DNA from: Saxidomus purpurata
Taxonomy: Eukaryota; Mollusca; Bivalvia; Venerida; Veneridae
Reading direction: 5' to 3'
DNA: 64,000 bases
NCBI GenBank assembly: GCA_022818135.1
Contig: JAFMSR010000009.1
Location: forward strand, 23,428,747 to 23,492,746
Positions 24,487-35,357 of this stretch are shown one piece after another. Under the pieces are notes generated by a model, which was not told the origin of the DNA, did not search any database, and worked only from the letters and a program-made list of their open reading frames with translations. A program made the translations under genes and the position numbers. Position 1 is the stretch's first letter. Every line of letters begins with the position of its first letter.

Positions 24487-24692
24487 GCTTAGGGCAACAA
24501 CACCGCTCATGTATATATCGAATTTCGAAAGCGTTTGCAACGCTTTCTAATTTGGTTGCGTATAATTTTAAAATACAGAAAAGCTTTACAGGAATTTCTA
24601 TTGGAACCTTTTTATTTGATGATTCGTTCTAGAGTATGTTAATTTCATACAGTCCAAAGAATTTTCACCAAAATCTGAGAGCGAGCTTTTAA
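24487..24692 (-). mobile_element. MITE family M3 (GCTGCTCGCTCTCAG end), copy 1
   Basis: On the minus strand it starts TTAAAAGCTCGCTCTCAGAT and contains AAAGCGTTGCAAACGCTTT and CGGTGTTG. It matches 56013-56346 and the two halves of 30066-31075. The far end is degraded. No ORF. Confidence 0.65.
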
Positions 24693-24794
24693 CCAATCGT
24701 CTTTAACCCAGTGGTGTTTTTGCCACTGACCGTTCCAAGGCGGTGCCCCACTGTGTTCCTTTAATTGTTCGTTTTGTCCTCGTGTGTTTGCTTT

Positions 24795-24890
24795 GTATGC
24801 TGGTGTGTGTTGGTGGTGGTGTGTGTGTGCGTGGTTGTGTGTGTCGTGTGTGTGTGCGTGTGCGTGTGTGTGTGTGTGTGTTGGTGGTGT
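24795..24890 (+). repeat. GT-rich microsatellite
   Basis: An irregular (GT)n tract with GGTGGT and GCGTG interruptions. Open frames on both strands over it are low-complexity artefacts. Confidence 0.85.
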
Positions 24891-25004
24891 GCACTTCTGG
24901 GTGCTGTGGGGTTCGTTTTGGGGAGGCTGCGTTTTTGGTACGTGGCATTCCCTGTTTGATATTATTTTTGTTTTTATTACGTATATCTAATTTATCTGAA
25001 ATTA

Positions 25005-25130
25005 AATGCTTAAAGTCTAGCAGATGATATTCTCCAAACACAAATAATATGTTATGTGAACGTATAATGATAAATAAATTCTATCTTATAGGTGTCTTAT
25101 TTGAGCACCAATAATCAACATAGAGATCGC
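25005..25130 (-). mobile_element. MITE family M1, copy D
   Basis: Complement reads ATACGTTCACATAACATATT, TTTGTGTTTGGAGAATATCA, CTGCTAGACTTTAA. It is adjacent to copy C in the same orientation. Confidence 0.6.
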
Positions 25131-25134
25131 TATC

Positions 25135-25330
25135 CACCATTAAAGGCGCACTTACTACAGTTAGCAGATTATATTCTCGAAACATAAATTATGTGTTCAT
25201 TGAATGTAAAATGATTAATAAATACAATTTAAAAGAAGAACCTATGACGAAAATGCCTCATTTTACCACAATTAATCAATAAAGATGATTTCTGTAATAA
25301 ATCGCATCCACCAATTAATTGTACAACAAC
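25135..25330 (-). mobile_element. MITE family M1, copy C
   Basis: Complement reads TTGTGGTAAAATGAGGCATT, AAATTGTATTTATTAATCAT, ATTTATGTTTCGAGAATATA, CTGCTAACTGTAG, GCGCCTTTAATGG. This is the most complete of the five copies. Confidence 0.7.
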
Positions 25331-25799
25331 AACTCTTCATAGATTATTGAATGGATTATGGTACTGCAGTCTATTTTCAACCGCTGAATTTATCGATAAT
25401 GACTAGAAATGCATAGCTGAAACTTTTAGGTTGGGATATAATACTTCCGAAATATTTTTTTACTTATGTTTTGTAGGTTATTTAGTATGACATCAGTTAA
25501 AGGGAATGTCCCTTTAATTGTACAACATCTTTCCATATATAATTTAAGGTTTGACGGTACTACAACATAATTGAAAACGCTGATTTTACCGGTAATGACT
25601 GGAATGTATAGCTTAAACTTTTAGGCTAAGTAAACATACTTGCCAATACAACAAATATAGTCTATTATTTATGCTTTTGAAGTTATTTTATTTGACACCA
25701 GTTTATGGCGAGTGCCTCTTGAATTTGTGTGCTAGTCTATCAAAAGCGTGCACAATTGAGCTTTCAACAATTTCGTTTAAGGTAGGAAAGTTAGGCCAC

Positions 25800-27180
25800 A
25801 CGAAAGTAGTACGGTAACTTCGGATACTTTTTTATTTTAAGAAACTTAATCTCTTCGTGAAATGTATTTCAATATTGTATACAAAAAATGTACCCATTGC
25901 AATAGTTTTATTACCGGAAATCGTGGTTGTTACACTTGTAACTAAAAGTATTTGAAATGAACACAAAGTACCTGAAATAAGCGCAGCTTATTTTACCTGT
26001 GCAAAAATAATTCGACGACGAATTACTGTTCAATTTGGAGTAGTCTTACGTAAAAATGTACATGATAAATTGTCCGTGTATATCGCACGTATCACCTCTG
26101 TCTATATCTTAGTATTGTGAATGTCCTCAATAAACAGAATGATCTCTGTTAATTGTTGCAACGGGAATCAGCGGACATGAATACATTAAAAATGTATAAT
26201 CTGAAATTAATTTTCCTTTTTCACTTGTGTTTCTCTGTTAGGTAACCGCACGTCTATACAAACCTTTCCTAATGCAGTAGTTTAAATCATTTGTATTTTC
26301 CAGTACAAGAACACTAAAGGACATGAATTAAAGCATTTTATACTTGGAACTATATGATTGTATTACATGTTAAATTAAAAGTATTCAAACAGATTAAGTT
26401 GTGCACAATGCTAATACGTTGCAACATAATTTTTGACTTGACATGATCTTGAACCGTAGATAAACTAGCTAAACATTGCAAACGACATTTGTAAACAAGA
26501 CTCACAGGGGTTTGTAATTATCAGCAATCATAGTTTAGACAGTGATGTGATTATAATTATTATTATATCTGTATATAGGACAGTTGTTAACATTTAATAT
26601 TCTCTCTCATGATGGTTCTCCTTCGTTGTTTTGTTTAAATAAGGAAACTGATTTCCAAATAAAATCTGAGGTCTCATCCAAGAACACAAGCTAATATAAC
26701 TGCTCTCATGGACGGGCCTTTATCAAATTTGCTTCAAACCAAATCAAACCAAATAAAATCTGAATAACGAAAATAAATGTATTTTATCGCGGCGAATGCC
26801 CAACTTACATTTTATTACTCAAGCATATTGATCACAATTCTGAAAAAAAATTTCTATTAACTTCTTTGTTAGAAGCCCAAGCAGTCGTATATAATCGTGG
26901 TTTAAAATCCCATACTGCATGTACGGTGTTTTAGCGGGACACATTGTTTTCTTAGGTTGAATCAAGAGTAAAATGAGGTTCGAGTTGAAAACCCAAGATA
27001 AAACAGCTTGGAAAATATATCGTTCCAAGGCGATACCATCAATTTCAATGTATCACTTTAATGTGTAATTGTTCTGGGCATAGCTTAGTTAATACTAATT
27101 TATTTTAGCGTGATTGTGAAGAAAGCTTGTAGCCTATCGAGTCATTATCGAGTCAGCTTCTAGAAAACCAGTACTTGTGT
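25800..27180. other. Unassigned AT-rich stretch
   Basis: No gene, SINE or inverted-repeat element recognised. The 69-codon minus-strand frame at 26819-27028 has no feature of a real protein. Confidence 0.5.
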
Positions 27181-27184
27181 CATA

Positions 27185-27290
27185 TGAGGAGGTACGGTCG
27201 TGGCCCTAGTGGGGCTATAATCCGCAACCTCCGGGATAAGTGGCAGACACCTTAACCTCTACGCCACCGCCTCCGCCCGACCCATGACAT
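27185..27290 (-). repeat. tRNA-derived SINE with conserved 3' domain
   Basis: The complement reads GCGGTGGCGTAGAGGTTAAG (A-box), GGTTGCGGATTATAGCCCC (B-box-like), then ACTAGGGCCACGACCGTACC and TCCTCATATGACACAAGTAC. From memory the CTCATATGACACCAGTACTG block recurs in mollusc SINEs of the V/RUDI kind; this should be confirmed by search. Confidence 0.65.
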
Positions 27291-27344
27291 GTACGCAGTT
27301 GTTCTGTATTTGTGAAGTACCTTTCGGGAGAAAACATCAACCTA

Positions 27345-27415
27345 GTGTAGGATTCGAACCAACGTCCTTCTTCCAAGTCAGACGCTTTAACCAACTGAGC
27401 CAACCGGGCTTCTGG
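27345..27415 (-). repeat. tRNA-like SINE head
   Basis: The complement reads AGCCCGGTTGGCTCAGTTGG (A-box), CGTCTGACTTGGAAG, GTTGGTTCGAATCCTACAC (B-box). The head is tRNA-like in layout but lacks a closing acceptor stem. It is directly upstream, in transcript direction, of the SINE at 27185-27290. Confidence 0.6.
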
Positions 27416-27429
27416 ATATTCAAAAGCCT

Positions 27430-28769
27430 AGGATCACTACACTCGTTACTTTTCGTGAATGAGCAAATGTGCATTGTCTCATGCTTTGCTTACAGTTGGA
27501 GACCCCATTCTGTTTGCTTTGGTATTACTTTTTGGTGGGTGTTGTGCTTTAAGATCTTTGTAACCTCTTTTTATATTACATAAAGTTAAGATGTACAAAT
27601 AAATGAAAAAAAGCGAAACTATATTACAATACATTATAATACAAAAAAGAACATGTGTATACTAAAGGCAGATTTACCAAATATATAAAAAAATATTAAA
27701 TTATTTTACAGCCACAAAATCTTTGTAAGAACAAATAAAGACTTATTTACAAACTCCTATATGCAATATTTTATGTAGGCCACATTACAGATAGCACACG
27801 TATATATTAGATTAGCACATGCGCACTTAATCATTGTGTTAGATCGACTCTATGTTAAACGTAGTGCTCGTGACAACAGGACTTTATTAAACACAAACCT
27901 TTCTTTTGTTATATGATTGATTAATGTATTATTTAAAACGTTTACAATTTTCAAATAAGTTCTACCTCGACAAAATGAGATGTTGTGTACATACTTATGA
28001 AGCGGTTTTCACCATAGAATTCGACTTTAGCATGGCTTGATTAACCCAAGTAAGTAGTGTGTTTATTTGTTATGCACATCACTATCGGTGCCTTATAGCA
28101 TTATGATAGTTGGAATACATGTACTTAATTTTCCTGATAAACTATTATGCAATAATTTCTTCTGATAAGACAAAGCTCAGGTTAGCAGAGGCCGGTAGTC
28201 CGCATATTTTGTATCTTTAGTCACTTTGGTGTTTTTCTAATGATCGTAACGTTCCTAAAACAAAAGGTATTCCAACAAGTTGTATATCATTGGAAAGGTA
28301 ATAAACCGCAAATTGGATTCATTAAGTCTACATTCAAATAAAACTTAAAATGAGCAAATCGCAGATGCATGTTACATGCCCTTCTAACAAATCCGTAATT
28401 CATTTGTTATTTGACCATTTTTGTGAGCATAAATTTAAATTCACTATTTGTTATCAACATTGTTCACCGAATTCAGTTAAGCTTTAGTAGCTTATTTACG
28501 AATGTGTTTAAAGCACACACTCCCCAAAAATGCATTTGTTGTCAGGCACGATTTCTGTCTTTTTGGCTCAAGTGCCCATCTCCCGTAGTTTGTAAATTTT
28601 TCGAGGAGCTATGGTTATAAATAGTTTTGTCTTCAGATCCCTGATAGCTACAAATAACCAGTGTAAACATTTGCAGACGATCCTTTACTACATCGAAGTA
28701 TAATGCACGCGACTCACTTGTTGTTATCAGTTGTAAAATTTTATAATCAACCATTTTGCAAAAAGTATG
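27430..28769. other. Unassigned AT-rich stretch
   Basis: No supported gene. Frames at 28411-28620 and 28542-28754 overlap on opposite strands and look incidental. Confidence 0.45.
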
Positions 28770-29107
28770 TTAAAGTCCCACGATGACTTTGAAATTACTG
28801 ATATAGTAAAATAAATGTATTGATAGGATAATTATAAAACCATCTTCTATTCACTCTAAAACAATGTTGACCTGTTCTTTTCTTTCGTATTTAAGTTGTT
28901 TCTTCAAGAAGAAAAATACCAGAAAGCCTTTCTTATTTTTTGCAATATTATTGAAATAAAATACTGCACTATGTTTCTAAAAATGTACTTATCGATTTAA
29001 AACGCAGAGTTAGAAATGTTTTTGTACAAATAAAGGTCAATTATGTCAGTAAGACATTTTTCTTGATAACATGAGAGCTACATGGAAATGTGATCCTGTG
29101 ACTTTAG
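28770..29107 (-). mobile_element. MITE family M2, copy 2
   Basis: Left end TTAAAGTCCCACGATGAC and right end whose complement is CTAAAGTCACAGGATCAC. The interior aligns to the complement of 18146-18464 through several blocks, such as TTGCAATATTATTGAAA and TGTACTTATCGA. Inactive and non-coding. Confidence 0.72.
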
Positions 29108-29924
29108 ACGTGTAGTGATTGTAAGTCTCTACACCCTTTGCAGTGAATTATCTGCTTGATAATAAACCAAACCATGTGCTAGTCATGTATCTGGGGTTAT
29201 GACCTTCAAGCTTCTACTGGGAAAGTCAAAGTTTTTTTTGTAAGTATACTTCTTTGACATTTACTGAAAATGCACCAATAGAAACAGAATATGGCAAAAT
29301 ATATCAGTCTGTGCATATTTCAAACATTTTAGTTTCTGTATTTCTTACAGGGTTTTAAAAAAGAGTTCTCTGCTGTTTACTATGCACATTTCATATAAAA
29401 ACCAGCACTGGCTTTTATATCCCAATTGTGGCATTAAATGTAGTGGTTTGTATAGTCAAGTTACGCTTAATTGTTTGACGGCAACTAGGTCAGAATCTGT
29501 ATGGAAATTCACCCATGCTGTGTGAAAACCAACCATGCTACAGCCTATTATTGAACAACATTAATTGATAACACTCTACAGATCACATTGTCCAATGGAG
29601 TTTATATGCCATGCAATAAATGTTTGAGCAGAGCCTTTAGTGATAATCGCCCTAGCATTCAATTATTGCATTACCGGGACGATCATGAACAGAACAGAAC
29701 AGAACATAAGTTTATTTGTTTTCGACTTAAACATACAATGTTTGTCGAACATACAAAGTGGTTATATTTAAAGATCGAGTATACTAATAAAATAATGAAA
29801 AAAATACAGAGGATGATGAGACATGATATAAGTGTTTAAACAAGAAGACGCGAAAATGCCGCTAAAGCAGGTTTAAACGGCGCCTGTAGAAATTGCAGAA
29901 TCAAAAAAAGTACAGTCACATTGA

Positions 29925-30050
29925 CCCGCCCCCCCCCGCCCCCTCTCACCCAGCCCTGCAAAGAAAATTATATATTTGCTTAAAACATATATATATATAT
30001 TTAGTAGCAGTGACCTCTACCCCCCCTCCCACACACACACACAAATTTTG
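29925..30050 (+). repeat. C-rich and CA-rich low-complexity tract
   Basis: Runs of C at 29929-29950 and 30018-30030 and a short (CA)n, with (TA)n between. Not coding. Confidence 0.8.
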
Positions 30051-30065
30051 TTTTGCTTAAAACAA

Positions 30066-31075
30066 TTTAAAGCTGCACGCTTTCAGATTTTGGTAAAAAA
30101 AAATAAAGTTCTTGAAACTGTATGTAAATAACGTATCTTAGAACATATAGTCATATAAAGTGGCTTCAGTATAAATTCTGTCACACATATCTCTAAATTT
30201 CAAATAATACGGTATTAAATTCAAAAGGTGGCACTCCACACTTTTTAGCCACAAATTCGAATTGGTCAGGGGTAATTTTATAAAGTTTAGAGATATAAGG
30301 AAATTAAACAGCCCTGTGAACTTTAAATCAATTTTAAGTGCCAGATTTTGTTGTTTGAGTTTTATTTTGCATGTTTGCAAATGCGAAAACATGGGTCTGG
30401 AAAGCCAGTGCAGAGATGACATGCGCAGATGGTGACATTTTGTAAACAAGTGAAAATCAGCTCTACAGCTTAGAAAATCAAGCTTTTTACAGGGGGGTAC
30501 ATACTTTTACTGCTTGCAAAATATTTTCGTGCTTAAGCACCATGTTCAATGTGTTTGTTTACTTATTTAGATAGTCTGCAAGCCAGAAACAGTGTCACCT
30601 AGTGTGAAATATTTGCAGGTAATTTTGTACAGGTTCGGAAAATAGGGCTAGAATGGTCTCAGACTGCAGTGAATTCTGGCCTCCGACGGTATAAATAGGA
30701 ACTAAAATTTTCAGGAAAGAAAGGCAGTTCAGACTACCGAATTGTATTAATACGTTCACACTGGCAATGTGTTCACAGTGAAACACTTATTCTATTTTCA
30801 GGTTCACAGGTTGTTCATATGTGATAGGCCTACTTTGTTGGTGTCGCTCGAACAAAGCCGAGGGCTGAAATAAGTGTGGAGTGCTACCAAAGCGTTGCAA
30901 ACGCTTTTAAAATTCCAATATAAACATATAGTGTAGCGGTGCTGTGAAATCGACATTTTCAATTGATTTCTGCAAATTCCTACCTGCTTTTGATTCTTGC
31001 GTTTAGTTTTATACCTACGTATAAGTATGTCAATTCTTTTATTTTTAACGGTAACTGAGAGCGAGCAGCTTTAAA
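30066..31075 (+). mobile_element. MITE family M3, copy 2, interrupted
   Basis: The left part (TTTAAAGCTGCACGCTTTCA to about 30210) and the right part (from about 30865, AAAGCGTTGCAAACGCTTTT, to GAGCGAGCAGCTTTAAA) match one 330-bp element. About 650 bp of foreign DNA (30210-30865) separates them. The insert has a 103-codon minus-strand frame without recognisable motifs. Confidence 0.65.
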
Positions 31076-31079
31076 AACT

Positions 31080-31850
31080 GAAACAAGTATTTTCAGTATC
31101 AGTGCCCTGGACCTTGAGCCTAGGGACCCCGAATGCAATTCCAAGCTTTCTCTCCACGCAACTACCTTCACACCAAATTTCACAACAATTGGTCACTCCT
31201 AACTTGAGTTATTAAGCGGAAACCATTTTTCTATTTTTAGTAACAGTGCCCCAAATGCGCTCCAAAGCTATGTCATCTCACAAGCTACCTATACCAAGTT
31301 TCATTGGTCATTCCTAACTTGAGTTATTGAACGGAAACCGTTGTTTCTATTTTAAGTAATAGTGACTTAGACATTGACTCTAGTGACCCCAAATGCACTT
31401 TTAAGCTGCGTCTCCATGCAAGCTAGCTTCACACCAAATTTCATTGCAATTGGTCTTTCAAGCTTTCTCTCTACGCACACTACCTACACACCGAGTTTCA
31501 TTGCAATTGGTCACTCTTAACTTGAGTTATTAGGCGGAAACCATTTTTCTATTTTTACTAATCATGACCTTGACCCAAATGACACAAAATGCAATCCCAA
31601 GATTTGTCTCTACGCAAGCTTTCTATACACCAAGTCGCATTGCAAGTGGTCACTCCTAACTTGAGTTATTGAGCGGAAACCGTTTTTCTATTAATAGTAA
31701 CAGTGACCTTGACCTTAACCCTAGTGACCCAAATGCAATCTTAAGCTGCTTCAAACTACCTACACACCAAATTTCATTGCAATTGGTCACTCCTAACTAA
31801 AGTTATTGAGCGCCCCCAATGTGTGACGCCCACCCGCCTTACGACATCGG
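31080..31850 (+). repeat. Degenerate tandem repeat, ~140-160-bp units
   Basis: Units share CCTAACTTGAGTTATTGAGC, GGAAACCRTTTTTCTATTTT, AGTRACAGTGAC, CCAAATGCAATC and TTTCATTGCAATTGGTC, with phrase spacing of about 116-201 bp over four to five units. Two units carry TGACCTTGACC. The array ends GAGCGCCCCCAATGTGTGAC. It has the plan of the other tandem-core elements here but is more decayed. Confidence 0.75.
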
Positions 31851-31865
31851 CATTTTAATAAGGAG

Positions 31866-32335
31866 TTTTTTTTTTTTAAACCTGCTTGAAAAGAAAGAAA
31901 AATACAACCCTTATAGGTTTATTATGCAATTACATTTAAAGATTCATGTCTTAGTTTTATATATTGTCAGATTATCTAAAACTTTTATGTTAATTGTTTT
32001 AAGAAGCTATAGAAATTTCCTTATATCAGGTCTCTTTACATAACGTCCAGGAATGAGTGAATTTCTTAACTCTTTGTGCTTTTCACAAATTAGTATAAAA
32101 TGATATTCACCCTCAATTCCAGGGTAACATTGACATAACAAATTTTTCATTTCTTTCTAGTCTATTCCTGCCTTATCGGTTTCTATTCTCAGTTTATGAT
32201 CCGATATGCGAAATTTCGTTATTTTTTGTCTGTATAATTCGTTCTTTAAGACGCCAATATAATTTTCATATCCAAGCTCACATTTAATATGTTTATAGAT
32301 ACATGTAGTAAGTACTCTGTTACAATATATTTTTT
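31866..32335 (-). pseudogene. 5'-truncated LINE remnant (ORF2 C-terminus and 3' tail)
   Basis: On the minus strand the frame reads CELGYENYIGVLKNELYRQK, FRISDHKLRIETDKAG, a stop, then LLCQC, EGEYHFILICEKHKELRNS and GRYVKRPDIRKFL. This is the C-terminal CCHC segment of the LINE family at 1-3440, diverged and carrying stops. Downstream on that strand AATAAA and an A-run (T-run 31866-31877 on plus) form the 3' end. It is inserted directly beside the degenerate tandem array that ends near 31850. A short 5'-truncated copy is typical of LINE insertion. Confidence 0.78.
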
Positions 32336-32339
32336 GTCA

Positions 32340-32522
32340 CTCCAGAATGTCTCTTTGTTGATTCTTTGTGCTAAAATGAGGCATTTTTGATACAAACAAT
32401 TGTGTATTTTCCTTTAAAGTAGTATTTATCATGTAACGTTCATTTGAAATACATGTACATATATATTTATTTGTTTGGAAAATAAAATCTGCTAAATGTA
32501 GGGAATGTATCTTTAAGTCGTA
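32340..32522 (+). mobile_element. MITE family M1, copy E
   Basis: TTGTGCTAAAATGAGGCATT, TTATTTGTTTGGAAAATAAA, TCTGCTAAATGTAGGGAATG and TATCTTTAAG follow the order of copy A. It directly adjoins the 5' end of the LINE remnant. Confidence 0.65.
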
Positions 32523-33669
32523 GAAATATGCTATATTGTAATATAAAAAAACCAACTCATCCTTTTGTTTCGACTATATGTGTTATTTTAACTGTTTGTA
32601 ACTGTTTGATGCTGTTACTAATTGTACTGTTTCAGATTATATCTGCCCTTGAACACATCATTATATTTCTTACTTTCAATGGCAGATTACTCAAGATCCA
32701 GGGCGGTGGCCTATGACTTTTATTCAGAATAATGTCTCGAACATGATTATCAATCAACATGGCAATGTTAAAGAAATCTTATGAAAGGGAAAATTATGGT
32801 CTTATTTACATATGAGAAACTGTATGTTAACCTACTACTTGAAAGTGAATTTATTGAATGAACCAACTATTTTTTCATTGATTCCTGGAAGCACATTATT
32901 TGGCTTTTGGTTTAAAAAGTTTTACCAATGTATCTATTTCAAATATTGAATTGTGAATTTCTTTCCTTTTCTAGTTTTCTCCTCTCTGTCATTTTATACT
33001 GTTTTACATTCTTATGTTTGATGTAGATAAATAATAAAACGATAAAGTCTAAGTCCTAAATTTCTTAAGAATTATTTATTTATAATCAATATTGACATTA
33101 TACTTGTATTTACAACTCATTTAACACAAGATGTAGTCCTACAGTAACACTAACAATTACACAGTGTACATTGTACGAACTCCGACTGTTATATATCGGA
33201 AATCGCTCCGAATAGCCACTATAATTATTTTTTCCCGTGCAATACGATTTTAGCTTTTGAAGCAAGAATAGGGACTGTTCATTTGTTGGGAAACATAGAA
33301 AAGAATTGGTGTAAATTGTTCTGTTGTTTTACAATTGAGATATTTTGTCAATTACTAGTAATCCCTTTCTTACAAATAGCAGTTACAATTTGCTGCAATG
33401 ATGCCTTATCCGTAGAAATATTGCCGTCCATTTCATGCAGTCCTTTGAAAAAATACTCTTTCTATGGCACATGTATTGATTAGACTGTTTTCATATTCGC
33501 CATTACACTGTATGCTAATTGTAAAACTGTATGCCGAATCACAAATATTATTGCAGTTTGATTTCAACATCCTTCATCTGAAATCCTCAACCATTGCATT
33601 ACGTTTCACGCGATTTATAATCTAATATCAAAGTCACATTAACATTGAGTCGGCTGGGTTAAAACATAG
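32523..33669. other. Unassigned stretch
   Basis: AT-rich with short incidental frames. No domain, SINE or inverted-repeat element recognised. Confidence 0.45.
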
Positions 33670-34310
33670 CAAATGTTCGTTGCCTTGATGATACGAACAG
33701 TTGACTAATGTTTCATGAAAATCCCTCGAAGAGTTTAGGAGTTTTGAAACGAAAACGAAACACCTCTGTGAAGCGATATAACCTTGACCTTTAGGTGGCT
33801 GGGTTTGGACATGAGATCTATAGCTCATCTTGATTAGACAAGAAAAAACAATGACCCCTAAGTAAGTTTTTGACCCCGAGCCGGTGGTTTCTCTATGTTT
33901 ATCTTAATGAAACTTTCAAGGGCTTTAAGTGGTGCGGTACGGTTACGAAATTTTACAGACTGACGGACGGATGGACAAAAACATTCCTGGTAGCTGTTTT
34001 AGTGACCTTTATCCTTATAAACTTGTAATGATTTGAGATACATGTAACAAACCTCAGGTTATCTCTCTAACGTTATATGTGCTTAATCAGAGTGTATTTA
34101 AATGTTAAGTAAACACTCCAAATGTCTGCACAAACTACAATCTGGGGCGTCACACGGGTATTTAATAAGTTTAAGAGAATCTACAAATTCAGACATTTAC
34201 TGAAATAGTGTATCGTTGCCGTTGTTTTATTTCACTTGCAAAATTTGAGATCTGTGAAACCAAAGAACACTATAAATGTATAAAAGTAAAATGTATACTA
34301 TTTCTAAGTT
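33670..34310 (+). repeat. Dispersed ~640-730-bp repeat, copy 2
   Basis: Collinear with 15475-16200 (GGCTGGGTTTGGACATGAG, TTTCAAGGGnTTTAAGTGGT, TGTCTGCACAAACTAC). It contains ACCTTGACCTTTAGG and a short GACGGACGGATGG tract. It ends about 480 bp before the start codon of the gene at 34788, so it may have brought sequence into that gene's upstream region. Confidence 0.68.
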
Positions 34311-34497
34311 GAGAATGTTACTCTGTAAGGGACCTTTTAATTAGATAATACCGGATGAAAAGGGTCAAAGCGCCAGAGTGAGCTATTAGGATCGCATTCC
34401 GTTCGGCGTCCGTCGTCCGTCGTAAATAAATCTAATGTTTTGTACATTTACCTTTACAAATAAAGATTTTATTTCTATTATACATGTAGTTAAAAGG

Positions 34498-34505
34498 TAT
34501 AAAAG
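34498..34505 (+). promoter_or_regulatory. TATA-box-like TATAAAAG
   Basis: A clean TATA-type octamer lies 290 bp before the start codon at 34788. A splice-acceptor-like sequence ending ATAATAG at 34767 makes a 5' UTR intron possible, so the true start site may be here or elsewhere. Confidence 0.25.
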
Positions 34506-34787
34506 CACATTAAAGAAAGGAAAATTTCAAAATAAATGATTGGTCTTCAGTTACTGTTTTAGAAGTGAAACGACTTCTTCACAAAACAATTCCATCAGAG
34601 ACATCGCCTTTATTACATATAACCTAAAACAGTTTAAATATCTATATCATACATATTTTGCAAAGAAAATGACAAAACCAGTTAAACGAGCAGTACATGT
34701 TTTCCGTAGCAACATATTAGCAACCATGACAACTGAAATAGTTTTGTTTGTATTTTATTCATAATAGATGTGAGCCTTGTTAACACA

Positions 34788-35357
34788 ATGGGCGACGAAA
34801 TCTGGGATGAAGATAAATACAAAAATTGGGTCCGCGGCGCCAAGGGACTAGAGTTTCTCCAGGACGGGTTGAAAGATTTTGTTAGCGATAAAGCTCCAGT
34901 GTGTCGAGACCAACAATTACAAAGAATAAGTTCTTTGAGTTCTGTACCTCAGTGCAATCAATGTACTTCTCATAACCTTTTACCGGAGCATGCAAATGGG
35001 AAAAAGGCGTGTAACTATGCTACTTGTATAGAACGATCATCGGGCAATTGCTTTGGGAGCAAACCTAGAGGACGCAGAAAATGTCCTAATGGAATATGTA
35101 GCAAACTTTACGACGCCATTGTTTGCGACCATCGCTACAACAGTCCTTTATGGAAAGGCACAGATCCGAGTGCATGGTGTTCAGATCCGTTGGGATGGAT
35201 GTTTGCGAAGTGTTTTCAAACATCACCAGGACCTGCAACATCAGCGCAAGATACAGATGCTGCTGGTCTGCTTAGTTTCATCATCAACAGTCGATCTATG
35301 CAGACCTGGCTAACTTGTAACCACATGGGATCAAAGACTATGTGCCTTTTCGAAAAG
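34788..35357 (+). CDS. Exon 1 of CXorf38-like gene (190 codons)
   Basis: Carries the N-terminal helix-rich part and a Cys-rich block with C-x2-C pairs (QCNQC near 56-59) and further Cys at about 75-113, which could bind zinc; the exact ligand set is unclear. It ends CLFEK|GTATTT at 35357, phase 0. An open frame continues 18 codons into the intron without protein-like sequence. GTG at 34770 is in frame upstream but ATG 34788 has the better context. Confidence 0.75.

Noticed and set aside
24703..25041. 112-codon minus-strand frame over the GT tract
   Set aside because: It is translation of a microsatellite (Thr/His/Arg-rich) joined to a MITE; no independent coding signal.
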